Shown here: piece by piece, positions 42,766 to 55,270 of the stretch
Layout of the letters: each line of letters opens with the position of its first letter
How positions within the stretch are numbered: the stretch's first letter is position 1
DNA from: Platanthera guangdongensis
Taxonomy: Eukaryota; Streptophyta; Magnoliopsida; Asparagales; Orchidaceae
Length of the DNA: 64,000 bases
NCBI GenBank assembly: GCA_039583875.1
Contig: CM077151.1
Location: forward strand, 106,968,609 to 107,032,608
Direction of reading: 5' to 3'
Notes under the pieces: generated by a model
The model's database searches: none
Seen by the model: the letters and a program-made list of their open reading frames with translations, nothing else
What the model was told of the DNA's origin: nothing
Made by a program: the position numbers and the translations under genes

Positions 42766-43899
42766 TCACGGAAGGTCACGTCCATGGTACAAAAAAAAAC
42801 GTCTGGAAGGGGGGTGATAATACCGATACCTTTTTGTAGTGGTTGAATAGCCAAGAAAGACACAACAGAGAGCCTGAGGGTCAAGTTTGTCACGATGGGG
42901 CTGATGGACGCGAACAAAACATACGCACCCAAAAACGCGGGGTGGAAGATGAGTGGTATGAACAACAGAAGTAGTGGAAAGACAGACTAAAGTAGTAGTA
43001 TAGTCTAGAACCCGTGAAGGAAGATGGTTGAGAAGATGAGTAGCAGTTAGGTTGACGTCAACCCAATATGATTTCGGGAGATGCATGGTAGTGAGAAGGC
43101 ACCGGGCAATATCAAGGAGATGCCGGTTTTTCCGTTCAACAACACAATTTTGGGAGGAGGTATAAACGCAAGTGGTTTGGTGAATAATTCTATGACTAGT
43201 GAGGTATGAGCCAAACGCTCCACGATCATCGTATTCTCCCCCATTATCACTAAGAAGAACGCGGATATTACCATTAAACTGAGTTTGCATAATTTTATGG
43301 AAGGTTTGAAAAACCGAAAACACTTTATTTTTTTTCTTTAAGATATAAACCCAAGAAGTGCGAGAAAAACAATCGAAAAAGGTAACAAACCCACGATAAC
43401 CAGTTAAAGATACAAGAATCAACAACAGAAGACCCCCAAACATTAGAATGCATAAAAGCAAAAGGAGTAGTACTAGGGGAAGATAAATGCAACGAAGAAT
43501 GTCGACATGTTTAGATTTTTCACAAGCAGAACATTTTAAAGTTTGAACAAATGGAGATAAAGTAGAAAATAATTTCTGAAGGTAGACTGGAGAAGGATGA
43601 CCAAGACGCAAGTGCCAGCGTCGAGCATCAACAACAGTAACAACGTAAGAAGAGAGAGCAAGAGACGATGAAGCAGCATCCAGATAGTACAGGCTACCGC
43701 GATTCCTACCACTTCCAATGATCCGCTTCGTACTCAGTTCCTGAAAAACACAAGAATCGGGAAAGAAAGTTACAAAACAGTTAAGAGACTGAGTGAGATT
43801 GCTAGTGGAAAGAAGACTGCGAGGAAATGAAGGGACATGCAAAATAGAAGAAAGAGAAGAGGAACATGAAGTGATGTCCTTGCCCGCAATAGGGGACAA
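42766..43899 (-). pseudogene. copia B integrase
   Basis: The HHCC zinc finger (HLRLGHPS to CSACEKSKH, about 43610-43500) is followed by the catalytic core. A frame slip near 43490-43400 garbles the first part, where the first Asp reads Asn in its own frame. The second Asp (LLSDNGGEY) and Glu (CVVERKNRH) are present. The frame stays open to 42766 and the linker to RT (42765-42294) is broken. Confidence 0.8.
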
Positions 43900-44966
43900 G
43901 GTGCCATTTGCAGAGATAACCTTGTCTTACCAGACAAGGTAGTGTAGGAAGAGAAACCCGAGGAGGAGCCGGTCATTTGATCGGTAGCTACCGAGTCAAT
44001 GATCCACTCAGATGGAGTTGTCGCAGTAGCATTGATACTGGGCATAGCAGCAGTAGCAAAGAAAGTTGAAATATCGCTCTGGGGAGTGTCTGACTGGGAG
44101 TGCAGGAGTAGACTGAGAGCATTCAATTTCGAGGTGGTAAAATGTCCTGGGAGCTGACCATGAGGGTCGTCGTGAACCTCAGTGGAGTAAGCAACATCAT
44201 AAGGGTGAGAACCACTCTGGCGGTATCCCCCTCGTCCTGGGCCACGACTACGTCCTCGACCACGGCTAGATCCTGGTGGAGCAAGGTGAGGATGGAGCTT
44301 GAAGCACACGTCCCTAGTGTCGTCCCTACGACCACAGTAATCACAGGTAGGAACCGAGTTGGTATGGTTGAAGCCACCTCGACCAACACTAGTAAAGGCA
44401 AAGCGATCAGAGTGAGGAGGAGCAGCCGTGCTGAGGGGCCTCCGCCGGTCTTCATCGCCAAGGGATATGCTAAAGAACATGCTAAAGGACACATGAAGAC
44501 GAAATCGTTCTTCCCTTTTCTGCAACAGAACTGCATCTACAGTACAAGCGAGAGTAAATTGCTCAAAATAATCCAATTCCTGAGAGATACGCTCGAACTC
44601 AAAGAAGTAGACACCGTCATGGTTCTGTGACGTAACTCCAACATTCGATGCGTCAGCTCATTAATCTGGGTGGAGTTTCTGATCTGAGAGTAAGTCTCAC
44701 TTGCCCAAGTCCAGATCTCATAGGCAGAATCCATCAACATGTAACTCCGGTACACCTTCAGGGACATGGAATGCAGGAGCCAGGAGACTACCAAAGAATT
44801 TTTCGAGTCCCAACGCCTCCAAGAAGGATCATCCAGAGGAGGTGCGTCAATGGTCCCATCAATATATCCAAACAACTGATGGCTGCGGATGATATGCTGT
44901 GTCGCTCGAGACCATTCAAGATAATTCGTCCCATCTAAGGGCACAGTGACGATCTTCAAGGAGCTA
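43900..44966 (-). pseudogene. copia B gag and protease
   Basis: The gag core (LEWSRATQHIIRS, about 44910) runs to 44537, then continues in other frames to a knuckle region CDYCGRRDDTRDVC (about 44340-44300) in which the expected His is Asp. The protease site reads IIDSVATDQMT with Val in place of Gly. The N-terminal part of gag lies beyond the inserted copia C, at about 49915-50010 on the minus strand. Frame changes occur near 44580 and 43920. Confidence 0.75.
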
Positions 44967-44971
44967 GCTAT

Positions 44972-45076
44972 TGGAGTTATCATTATATTATATTCATAAT
45001 ATTGTATATATTTTTGAGCTTATATATATATAAATGAGATGGCTCCGGTTTGGAGTTGAGATTCGATCATCCAACA
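44972..45076 (+). repeat. 5' LTR of copia C
   Basis: 105 bp, TGGAGTTATCATT to GATCATCCAACA, with a TATA box inside TATATATATATAAATG (45021-45036). Confidence 0.92.
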
Positions 45077-45088
45077 TGGTATCAGAGG
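45077..45088 (+). promoter_or_regulatory. primer-binding site of copia C
   Basis: TGGTATCAGAGG directly after the LTR is complementary to the 3' end of initiator Met-tRNA, the usual copia primer. Confidence 0.85.
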
Positions 45089-45542
45089 CGGTTCATGCAT
45101 CCTAGGGTTTGCCCGCGTCTCTCCCTCCTGACTCCCGCCGCTCGTGGCTTCCGCGCGTCTCCCGTTCCGCCGATCGGGATTCTTCCGCACACTAGGGCTA
45201 CTCCCGGTCCGCCGTTGCTCGGGACATCCCGCATGGGCCTTCTGCCGACCGGGCTTCTCCCTCCTGCTGGTTCGTCCCGCCGATCGGGCTTCTTCCGCCG
45301 ATCGGGCTACTCCCTTCCGCTGCTGTCGCTGGTCGCCGGCGTCCTCTCCTGCTGGCTGCAGTGCCCCTCCCGCTGGTTTTTCCAGCCGTTCCGCTGCCGC
45401 ATCAAGATTCCACGTAGTACTGCCGGCGTCCTCGTCTGACGTCGTTCTTGATGCGTTGTATGTGATTTTTCGTTCTTCTTCGTCCTTCGGTCCCCGATCT
45501 CCTTTGCGGGAGGGATCTCGTTATTCGTTATTTCTGTGCTTC

Positions 45543-46896
45543 ATGTATTCCAAGGATACTTATGGCTCTACAGGACGAATTACTTGCGTCCTCCTCGATG
45601 AGAAACATTATTCATGGTCGAATTCGATGAAAGTGGCTCTTGTCGGCCGAAATAAGCTTTCCTGGCTGACCGACGACCCTCCGATGACCAAACCGACTGA
45701 CAAAGATGACAAGAAAGAGGAGTTAGTCAAATGGTCGACTGAAAAGTACATGGTTCCGGGATGGATTCAGTGCTCGATGGAGTCTCGCATCTTCAGTCAG
45801 TTCATGCGTTTTGAGGATATCTCCGAGCTTTGGTTCGCTCTAGCGCACTTTTGGCCATACGCGTGTTCATGCCCAGATTTTCGGGATTTTTCAGGACATC
45901 GCTTCCGCCACACAGGGGGAGCGCTCTGTTCAGGAGTACTTTACTTTCCTTCAAGACCGTTTTCTTGAGCTTAACGATATTGAGTCTCTCAGTGCCCTGA
46001 AGTCTTCTAATGATATCACCCTTATTCGGAAACAACGCCATAGACAGGAGACATACCAGTTCTTGATGGAGCTTCTCCCCGAATATGAGTCTACTCGTGC
46101 TCAGATTGTGGGGATTTCACCTTTGCCAGATCTTCTTGAGGCCTACTCCATTGTTGCAGAGCATGAGAAACATATGCAGATGCAATCTAGTCTTCCCAAC
46201 GTTCATGCTACCTCCTCTCTCCCTACTGAGCAGATGACCCTTGCAGCTTCCTACCGCCCTCCCACCTCCGACACTCGTAGCCGCGGTGGTCGGGGTTCTA
46301 CTACTCAGCTAGGTGGTCGTGGCTCTTCTGGTGGTCGTGGCTTTACGGGTCCTCGTGGCCCTTGATCTCACTGTGGGCGTCTCTACCATGATCGCAGTCG
46401 TTGCTATCAGCTATACCCACACCTACGGGGCTCTGAGCGTCCTACTCCTGGTAGTGTCCCCAGACACACTGTAGCTTCTGCTGAGTCTTCTGAGCCCGTC
46501 GAGCGCACCTTGGGTGCCAACTCCTCCGACTTCTGTCAGATGATGGCCAAGTTTCAACAGTTTCAGCAGTCTCAACCTTTCACCACTGTCTCTACTTCCA
46601 CTGTCTCTTCTTTCTCAGGTACTCCATTTGCTTGCTCCGCGACCATGGTTGACCAGGATTCGTCACCCTGGGTGATTGACTCTGGTGCAACCGATCATAT
46701 GGATGGTACGTCTTCCCATCCGCTTCAGGTTTTTCCCTGCTCCCACCGGGACGTGCGCCTTGCTGATGGCTCAGTTACTCCCGTCCTATATGTGGCAACG
46801 TCCCTCTCTCTTCCTCTCTCTCACTTGACTCTGTTCTTCTTGTCCCTCAGTTGGCTATCAACCTTTTATCTGTTAGTAGTATTATTCGCACTTTGA
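45543..46896 (+). pseudogene. copia C gag and protease
   Basis: The likely start is the ATG at 45543 inside a longer open frame; the upstream leader has no gag motif. Gag text runs to about 45850, shifts frame, and continues at 46063-46365 (ELLPEYESTRAQIVGI). A TGA at 46363 is followed by a knuckle remnant (HCGR to CYQL). The protease site WVIDSGATDHM at about 46669-46700 is intact. A further shift near 46850 leads into the integrase frame. Confidence 0.78.
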
Positions 46897-47882
46897 ACCG
46901 CTCAATAACTTTCTTCTCTGATCATTGTGTTTTTCAGGACCTGAGATCCGGGAGGACTATTGGTACGGGATATGAGAAGAGTGAGATGTACTACCTGAAG
47001 CTACCTCCTACCACTGCTGCTACCACCACCACTGCTACCTTCCCGCCTACATCTTCTGCTGCTTCTCCTGCTTTATTGTCGAGCTCGCTTTGGCACGCAC
47101 GTCTCGGTCATGCCAGCCCTCAGCGGATGTTGTCTGTTTGTCCTGATGTGTCTTTTGTTTTTCCTTTTCGCTGTGATGTATGTGAGCTGTCAAAACACAC
47201 ACGCAACATGTATGTTTCTTCTGTTAGTCGTGTTACTTCTTGTTTTGAGTTTGTTCATTCTGATCTGTGGGGCCCTGCCCCCGTTGTGTCATTTGATGGT
47301 TTCTCATATTTTGTAACTTTTATTGATGACTATTCTTGTTGCTTATGAGTGTATCTCCTCAAACATAAATCAGAAGTCCTATCGGTTTACTCTCATTTTT
47401 CTCGTATGATACGAACCCAACATGGTACATCAATTCATATCCTCCGCTCTGACAATGGAGGTGAGTACACTTCTCGTCCCTTTGATCTCTTCCTCCACAA
47501 TGAGGGCACTCTACACCAATTTTCTTGTCCGAGGACCCCCGAGCAGAATGGTGTGGCAGAATGCAAAAACCGCCACCTCCTAGACTCTGTTCGTTGCCTT
47601 CATCGGGGAATGAATGCCCCTAAGTCCTATTGGAGCACTGTTCTTCTTACATCAACTTTTCTTATTAATAGGACTCCCTCTCGTCCTCTCGGTGGCGTTA
47701 CCCCCTATAGTCTCATCCATCCATCTGTCTCCGCATTTTCCATCCCTCTTCGGGTCTTTGGTTGTGTGTGTTTTGTCCAGAATTGGCGCCCCTCTCAGAC
47801 TAAACTCGACGACAGGGCCATCTGCTGCCTCTTCCTTGGCTACTCGACTACCACTAAGGGTTACCACTGCTATGATCCCTAG
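46851..47882 (+). pseudogene. copia C integrase
   Basis: The zinc finger (LWHARLGHAS to CDVCELSKH) and all three catalytic acids (VHSDLWGP, RSDNGGEY, GVAECKNRH) are present. A single TGA at 47346 splits the catalytic core, where the family usually has Trp. The frame then runs open to a TAG ending at 47882, ahead of the Pro/Ser-rich linker to RT. Confidence 0.85.
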
Positions 47883-48202
47883 TTGCGCTGTGTCATTCAC
47901 TCTATGGATGTAACATTTCATGAGGAGGTTCCCTTCTTTCCTGAACATCCGACGTCTCCCGCGCTTCCCACTATTGCGCAACCTCTCCCAGTCGTCTCTC
48001 CTCCACCAAATGCTACCCCTTCTGCGGCTCCGCATGTCCTGCTGACTTACTCTCGCCGCCCTCCGCCACCTCCACCCGGTGCACTCCCTTCTCCTCCAGT
48101 CCCGGATCCGCAGCTCATTCCGGTCGCAGGTATCTCTCTTGAGCCTCTCTCCTCTACTTCTCCTGTTGATTTACCTATTGCCCTTCACAAGGGCAAGCGT
48201 AC

Positions 48203-49801
48203 TTGTGTTCACTCCCGGTTACTGAGTACCCGTTGGCTAGTGTTGTTTCCTACCAATGTTTCTCACCCTCTTACCAGCCTTTTGTGGATGCTGCTGATTC
48301 TGTCCAGCTACCTACCTCGACTGCTGAGGCTCTCCTTGACCCGCGGTGGGTTCAGGACATGGAGGAGATGTCTGCTTTCTGTCGTACTGGGACATGGTCT
48401 CTGGTTCCTCTTCCTACTGGGAAACGGACAGTTGGTTGCAAATGGATTTATACTGTAAAGTACTCTGCTGACGGTATTATTGACCGCTACAAGGCTCGTT
48501 TGGTGGCCAAGGGGTTTACTCAGGCTCCGGACGAGTTTGGTGCCACGTTTGCTCCCATTTCTAAGTTGACCAGTGTCCTCCTGCTCTCGCTTGCAGCCTC
48601 TCGGATGTGGCCTCTCCACCAGCTCAATGTCAAAAATGCCTTCCTACATGGCGAGTTACAAGAGGAGGTATATATGGCTCCTCCTCCAGGGCTTGCCCTT
48701 AAGGGGGAGTATTCAGGGAGAGTTTGCCAACTGCACAAATCTCTGTATGGCTTAAAGCAGTCACCGCGTGGCTGGTTCGAACGGTTCTGCTCAGTCATCC
48801 TTCAGTCTGGCTTCACTCAGTGCCGTGCAGATCACACTTGCTTCATTCGTGCCACTCCTGAGGGACGTCGTGCTATTGTCCTAGTCTATGTTGATGATAT
48901 TATTCTCACCGACGATGTTCCCTCTGACATCTCTGAGGTGAAAGCTACACTTCGCTCAGCCTTCGAGGCGAAAGACCTTGGACCTCTCTGCTACTTCCTT
49001 GGGATTGAAGTAGCTCGCTCACGACAGGGCATCTCTATATCGCAACACAAGTACACCTTAGATCTTCTTCGGGACACGGGTCTACTTGGGTGTCGTCCTG
49101 CAAGTACTCCTATGGACATCAACCATCGCCTCCATGTTGAATTTGGTGATCCTCTTTCAGACCCTCTCAGTACCAACGACTTGTTGGCCGTTTGATATAC
49201 TTGACCAATACCGGGCCTGATATCAGATTCTCAGTGGGCGTTTTGAGCCAATTTATACAATATCCCAGGACTTCTCACCTAGAGGTTGCTCGACGTGTCC
49301 TTCGCTATCTTAAGCGCGCTCCTGGTCTTGGGCTGTTCTATCGGGCTGACAGTGCTGCCAGTCTCTCCTGCTCTACGTCAGGTTTTTTTGTATTCCATGG
49401 TGATCATCTTATTTCGTGGCGGAGTAAGAAACAATCCATTGTATCTCGTTCGTCTGCTGAGTCAGAGTACCGCTCCATGGCACATGACGTTACTGAGTTG
49501 GTTTGGCTTCAATCGCTGCTAACTGAACTTGGCCTATTTATTGTTGATGGTTCGACGCTCTACTGTGATAATAAGTCGGCTCTCCTACTTACCCAGGATT
49601 CAGTGCTACAAGAGCTCACCAAACACATTGAGATGGATGTTCATTTTCTGCGTGACCACGTTCGTACTTGGACTGTCCTTCCAAGCTTACTTCCCCTTCG
49701 CTGACCAACTCGCTGACGCCTTCACTAAAGCTGTCAGTCCTACTCGTTTAGATCTGACCATTTCCAAGCTGCGCATGATTGACATCTTTGCTCCAGCTTG
49801 A
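48203..49801 (+). pseudogene. copia C reverse transcriptase and RNase H
   Basis: RT is open from 48203 to 49195 with an intact YVDD (about 48890) and [21 protein letters not shown] and LYGLKQSP motifs. Frame changes around 49190 and 49680 cut RNase H, which keeps SSAESEYRSM, LYCDNKSA and KHIEMDVHFL. The purine tract AGGGGGAGTA at 49801-49810 precedes the 3' LTR. Of the four copia elements here this RT is the best preserved. Confidence 0.88.
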
Positions 49802-49811
49802 GGGGGAGTAT

Positions 49812-49914
49812 TGAAGTTATCATTATATTATATTCATAATATTGTATATATTTTTGAGCTTATATATATAAATGAGATGGCTTCAGTTTGGAGTTGAGAT
49901 TCGATCATCCAACA
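49812..49914 (+). repeat. 3' LTR of copia C
   Basis: 103 bp; differs from the 5' LTR by three substitutions and one TA dinucleotide. Confidence 0.92.
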
Positions 49915-50136
49915 CCAGCGTGGCTAGAAGACCGCTGTGGGTCACCTATCTGGGGCACCACAACACTCAGCGATGTAGAATCAACAACCGCCGAAGAATC
50001 ATTCATGAGAAGCAACTGACAGGGTCAAACAAAAAAAAGAAAGTCACTGGAGGCTGGAGGCAGCGGCAGATCCGACACTGGAACATCATTGGAGGCGGCA
50101 GCGGCTGAATTTGGAGAGACTGTCGGCAATGGAGAG

Positions 50137-50328
50137 TGTAAAGAGAGGCCCAAAACCTTGTATATACTTCTTAAATGGATAGTTACATGTATGAATACAT
50201 TTATATAGGAAAGGAGGAGGAGAAATCCCAATCTAACATGTGAGACTATTACAATGAGGAGGAAAAGAGAGAAAAAGAGGGAAAAAAATTGGGCCACTAG
50301 ATGGGCCCTAAATTGGGCTTCTCTAACA
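50137..50328 (-). repeat. 3' LTR of copia D
   Basis: On the minus strand it starts TGTTAGAGAAGCCC after the purine tract GCGGGGGAG and ends CTCTCTTTACA. It aligns with 55271-55464. Confidence 0.92.
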
Positions 50329-50412
50329 CTCCCCCGCAAGATGGAGCATACAAGGCGTAGGCACCAAGCTTAGATAAAAACTGATAGTATAGCGATCGGG
50401 AGAGAGTTTTAG

Positions 50413-51960
50413 TCAAGATGTCAACAACTTGGTTTGTAGCAGGGACATGACCAACTCTATCTTCTTTGACTGTACTTTTTCCCAGATAAAATGACAGTCA
50501 ACTTCAATATGCTTCGTGCGTTCGTGGAAGACCAGATTCTTGGCAATATGTATGGCGGCTTGGCTGTCACAGAATAGGGTCACCGGTGATGAGAGACGAA
50601 CACCTAAGTCACCTAGAAGGTCCTCAAGCGAAGTTAACTCAGAGACGACAGCGGCCATAGCCCGGTACTCGGCTTCAGCAAAAGTGCGAGCAACCACAGT
50701 TTGTTTCTTGCTACGCCAAGTTATGAGATGTCCTCCAAAGTAGGTACAGAAACCGTTGTAGAGCGCTTATCATAAATGGATCCAGCATAGTCAGCGTCAG
50801 AGTACGCGACAAGAGATAGAGATGTGGATGACTTGTACACCAGCTCTTGTCCTGGAGCGGTCTTGAGGTATCGAAGAATGCGATCAACAACCTGAAGATG
50901 AGATGTTCGGGGAGCATGTATAAAACGACTCACGACTCCTACAACAAAAAGGGATGTCTGGGCGAGTAACCGTGAGATAGATCAGCTTCCCAACCAAGCG
51001 TCTATAGTATTCTGGATTTGTAAGCAGCTCATCGGAGTCAGAGCTGTGGGCTGAGAGCTTGTGATTAGCGTCCATTGGAGTATCCGCAGGTTTGCATCCA
51101 GAATAGCTGGCATCATGAAGAAGATTTATACAATACTTCCTTTGTGATAACACAAGACCATCAGAGCGTCGAGCAACCTCAAGGCCAAGAAAGTAGCGAA
51201 GGTTGCCAAGGTCTTTGTTCTGAAAGGCAGAGTTTAACTGTTCCTATGTTGTATCCCTGTAGTATCGTCGCTAGTAATGAGGATATCATCAACATAGACA
51301 AGTAGGATCACAGTTCCGGTTGCCCGTTGTCGGTTGAAGAGAGAGAAATCAGCCGAGCTCCGAATAAAGCCGATATCACAGACAACCTTACTGAATTTTT
51401 CAAACCAAGCCCGCGGGGACTGTTTGAGACCATAAATAGACTTCCGAAGAAGACATACCCGAGACTCCCCCGTAGTCTCAAACCCGGGAGGTTGGTGCAT
51501 GTAAACAGTCTCCTGCAGATCGTCGTTAAGGAAGGCGTTCTTAACATCCGACTGATAAAGGGGCCAATGTCGATGAACAGCCAAGGAGAGAAGAACGCAG
51601 ACGATGTTCAATTTGGCCATCAGAGAGAAGGTTTCCTCATAATCTAAATCATGTTGCTGAGTAAAACCCCAAGCCACGAGGCGGGCCTTGAGTCGCTCCA
51701 TGGTGCCATCCGCCGCATGTTTAAGAACAAAGACCCACTTGCAGCTCACACAATGCTGTCCTGCAGGAAGAGGAACCAGATCCCAAGTCCAGTTAGCCCA
51801 GAGAGCCCACATTTCATCGTCCATGGCCGCCCGCCACCCCGGGTGTTGCAGTGCTTCCTGCACAGTGTTAGTAATAGAGATAGAGGAAAGAGAAGTGACA
51901 AAGGTGTAGATAAGTGGACTCAGCCGATGGAGAGACATAGTTGGCCAAGGGATGAGCTGT
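50413..51960 (-). pseudogene. copia D reverse transcriptase and RNase H
   Basis: RT reads from about 51960 to 51234 with SCKWVFVLKH, KNAFLNDDLQETVYM, LYGLKQSPRAWF and an intact YVDD (about 51300). It shifts frame near 51250 to 51153-50884 (YFLGLEVAR, YRRLVGKLIYL). RNase H follows in two frames to 50413, with ARTFAEAEYRAM, LFCDSQAA and KHIEVDCHFI. The upstream part of the long open frame (52697 to about 51990) is out of frame with the integrase and is not real RT. Confidence 0.82.
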
Positions 51961-52365
51961 AGAGGCGGGAGCTGGATCTGCCGTTGCCGGGGTATCGCTG
52001 GAGGGAGGTAGCTGGTGCAGGGAAGCATCCTTGACGCAACGGGTGTAGACACGGATAAGGGGTGGAGGAACCCGAGGGGGGTCAGGGAGAGACGTGGTCG
52101 GAGATGACAAAGAAGAGGACGTGACAGGTATAGCCGACCGGGGAAGAGGAGGAGAGGAAGTCGAAGGGGGTGCAGGTAAGTGGAAGGGCTGATCTTCGCA
52201 GAACGTGACATCCGCCGAGACGACCAACTTGCCATCAGAAGGAGAGTAACAAACATACCCCTTCTTAGTACGTAAGTAGCCAACAAACATATATTTGGCC
52301 GCCCGAGGAGCAAGTTTGTCGGAAGGTGGACTGAGAAGATGAACATAACAAACACACCGGAAGAC

Positions 52366-53082
52366 TCACGGGGTGAGAGAGGTGAGATTCGCGGAAGGAT
52401 AGTGAAGTTGAATAGGTATGGCAAAGTCAAGAACAGAAGAGGGTAGACGATTGATGAGATGACATGCTGTGGAGACAACAAAATTCCAATAGTCGGCCGG
52501 AACTTGCATTTGAAACATAAGGGATCGAGCAACATCGAGGAGGTGGCGATTTTTCCGTGCAGCCACCCCATTTTGTTGAGGGGTGTACACACACGAAGTT
52601 TGATGGATGACGCCAAATTCGGTGCAAAGAGTGGAGAAGGTGTGACTAGTATACTCGCGAGCATTATCAGTGCAAATGACTTTGAGAGGGATGACAAACT
52701 GCATACACATTTCAGTTAAAAAGACACGAAACACAGAGGTAAGTTCAGTACGATCATGCAGTAAATATAGCCATGTAACACGCGAGTAATCATCAATAGA
52801 CGTGACAAAATAGCGGAAGGCAAAGATACTGAGGACTTTATAGGGACCCCATACATCAAAGTGAACTAGAGATAAAGGAGTACTACTCCTGGTACATGCA
52901 AGGGGGAAGGAAGAATGATGCTGTTTACCGTAGATACAAGATTCGCAAGAGAACTCTCGTAGAGGAACATCAGGAAGAGCCGCTTGAGGATCGGAAGAGG
53001 AGCATGGCCAAGACGACGATTCCAGTCGACGGTGGAGACAGCGGAGAGAAGAGGGGTGGTATATCCAGGATGAACAACCCAT
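52366..53082 (-). pseudogene. copia D integrase
   Basis: Part of the zinc finger (CESCIYGKQHH) and the catalytic core are open for 238 codons. The two Asp residues are present (LVHFDVWGP, CTDNAREY), but the catalytic Glu is Ala (NGVAARKNRH). The frame ends at 52366, before the linker to RT. Confidence 0.85.
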
Positions 53083-53089
53083 TCACCAG

Positions 53090-54438
53090 CTACCCTTCAC
53101 CAATGATACTCCGGGTGCGGTGATCCTGCATCGGAAAAGAGGAAGGAGAAAAGGTTCTGCAACAATAAAGTTCATGTTTTAGGCGACTAACAGAGAGTAA
53201 ATTGAATGACGACCCCGAAACATGAAGAGCCGAGGAGAGAGAAAGGGTCGGGGTAAGTTGGAGAGCTGCGGCGCCAGAGATCGGTAAGATGTCACCATTG
53301 GCCACAGTGATGTGCGAAGGATGAGCTGTCTGGAGATACTGGGAAGGCTTCTGAGAGGTAATATGGTGTGTAGCGCCAGAATCAACGATCCAGCGGGGGC
53401 TATGAGAGAGACATGTTATACCTTCCGCAGAGAAAGACGCAACCAAGCCGGAGGAGCGGCCGAGGACACCCTGTAGCTGTTGGAGTTGGGTGCGGAGCTC
53501 GTCGATATGTTGGCAGGTAGTAGACGCCAAATCCGGAGTAGAATCCCCAGTGGGAGCAGAAGCAGTAGAGGAAGTAGCCGCAAGGTGGGGAGGTAGACCA
53601 TGCTTGCTGTAACAAGTAGCCTCGAGATGACCATCCCGACCACAGTAGGTGCATTTCATAGGAGAACGACCCCCACGCCTTCGTCCTCGAGACGGAGGTC
53701 TCCCCCCCGGGTGGAAGAGCCAGGAGCAGGAGGAGGGGTCGGAAGGAGAGGTTGCTGAAGGTGAGCCGGTGTAAATCCTGGAGGAGCCTCAGTAGGAGGC
53801 GCAACTTTAAGAAGCATGGAGCAGACATCAGACAACGAGGAAGTCGTCGTAGAAGAGAGAATCTGCGCCCGAACACTATGCAGGTGGGGAGGAACACGCG
53901 ACATCATCATCGCGATGGTGACAGCCTCTTTCTGGGCCCGTTGAGTAGCGAGATCAGTGGTTGGAGACTGATGTTGAATCCAGGCCTCGACCAGGGTCTT
54001 GGCTTGGGCAACAGAGGATATCATATCACCGGGAGCACCTGGAGAGAGGTTCTGAAGGTCGGAGAGAATATCATAGAGGTGCTGAAGACTGTTGTGCCCA
54101 GAGTAAAAAGAGTGGAGTTACTCCCACTTGGACTTGACCGTGTCATGATACATGACCATCCTGTAAGGCTCAGTATCCATAGAATTTAGGAGCCAGGACT
54201 GGACCCGACCATCATCGCGAAGCCAGTCATCGGAGGGAGCAGCGAGGGTTGCTCGGGTTAAGTGGTGAAGAAGACCCTTGGTCTGCAGGACACGTCGAAG
54301 CGAGTGAACCCATTCAACGAAGTTCCGTTTTCCAGTCAGTGAATTGGTAGTAATCCGGAGCTTATCGCGGAGGTCGGAAGCCGGGGTAGCCACACGGGCT
54401 GGAGGAGCAGAGGTGGCAGCGGAATCATCAGACGCCAT
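53090..54438 (-). pseudogene. copia D gag and protease
   Basis: Gag starts at the ATG at 54438 (Ala/Ser-rich N terminus, then NFVEWVHSLRRVL). It is cut by a stop at 54118 and continues at 54024-53656. The next frame (53659-53090) holds an intact knuckle CTYCGRDGHLEATC and the protease site RWIVDSGATHHIT. The last part leads toward the integrase. Confidence 0.8.
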
Positions 54439-55257
54439 GCAGTTATCAGAAGAGACCGGGCGGCTAGCAGGGGGAAAGACCGGGCGGTTAGCAGAGGGAA
54501 AGACCGGGCGGCGAGTAAGGAGAAGACCGGGCTAGCAGGGAGGAGGACGGGCGGCTAGCAGGAGGAGGCCGGGCGGCTAGCAGGAGAAAGCGTTCGGTCT
54601 TGGCAGAGAAGGCCAGGAAGCTAAAACAGAAAGCCGAATCGCTAAAACAGCAAGCCGGGCGGCTAGAGGGAGGCCAAATAGAGAGATAAAGAGCGGTAGA
54701 AGCAGAAGCCGCACAGTCTCGGCGGACACACCAACGACAAGGAGAGTCGCGACCAGGATGCGGCTTGCAGGGAGAGAAGAGACCGCTAACAACAAGACAA
54801 GTCACAACGGCTAGCCGATGTAGAGGCAGGATTGGGAGTCCGCACGGTCACGGTGAGGCCACCAGCGGCAAGTAGAGTTGCCAAGACCTAGATGCGGACA
54901 CTCGGCTAGAGGAGAAACTGCGACAACGTGAAAGAAGGCGCGACCAGCGGGAAGAGAGAAAAAAACAGGCCGCACGGATAGTGAGGAAGACCGCGCGGAT
55001 AGATACAAGAGAAGATGGGTCCCACGTGAGAGTTTATAAAAGAGAGGGAGGAGGGGGAGGGGGAGGAGGAGAAGTGGAAGCCACGAGGAGACAAAGTAGA
55101 GAGAGCGGTTAGAAGGAGGCAGACTGCACGATACAACGGCTAAGAGGGAGGAGAAAAGGCCGCACTGTTTCCAGGAAGACAGGCCGGACAAGCAAGCCCG
55201 GGCGGATAAAACCAGGAGACCGCGAACAGTAGACCAAATACAATGTGGAGACCGGGT
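54439..55257 (-). other. untranslated leader of copia D with short tandem repeats
   Basis: About 820 bp between primer site and gag. Six copies of a 22-24-bp unit containing GACCGGGCGGCTAGCAGG lie at 54454-54590, and looser CGGCTAG/GCCG-rich repeats continue to about 54960. ORFs through it show no conserved motif. Confidence 0.75.
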
Positions 55258-55270
55258 GCCTCTGATACCA
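55258..55270 (-). promoter_or_regulatory. primer-binding site of copia D
   Basis: On the minus strand TGGTATCAGAGGC directly follows the 5' LTR, matching the initiator Met-tRNA end. Confidence 0.85.

Larger units (their letters stand above)
44972..49914 (+). mobile_element. copia element C, short-LTR type, inserted in copia B gag
   Basis: A 4.9-kb element with near-identical 105- and 103-bp LTRs, an initiator-tRNA primer site, gag, protease, integrase, RT and RNase H on the plus strand. The LTR pair differs by three substitutions and one TA unit, so this is one of the youngest insertions here. The 5-bp flanks (GCTAT left, CCAGC right) do not match, which may reflect later change. Size and very short LTRs fit an Ale/Retrofit-type copia (inference). 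Confidence 0.88.

Noticed and set aside
51990..52697. Upstream part of a 487-codon antisense ORF
   Set aside because: It is a shadow of the integrase and linker frames; only the part below about 51960 is RT.
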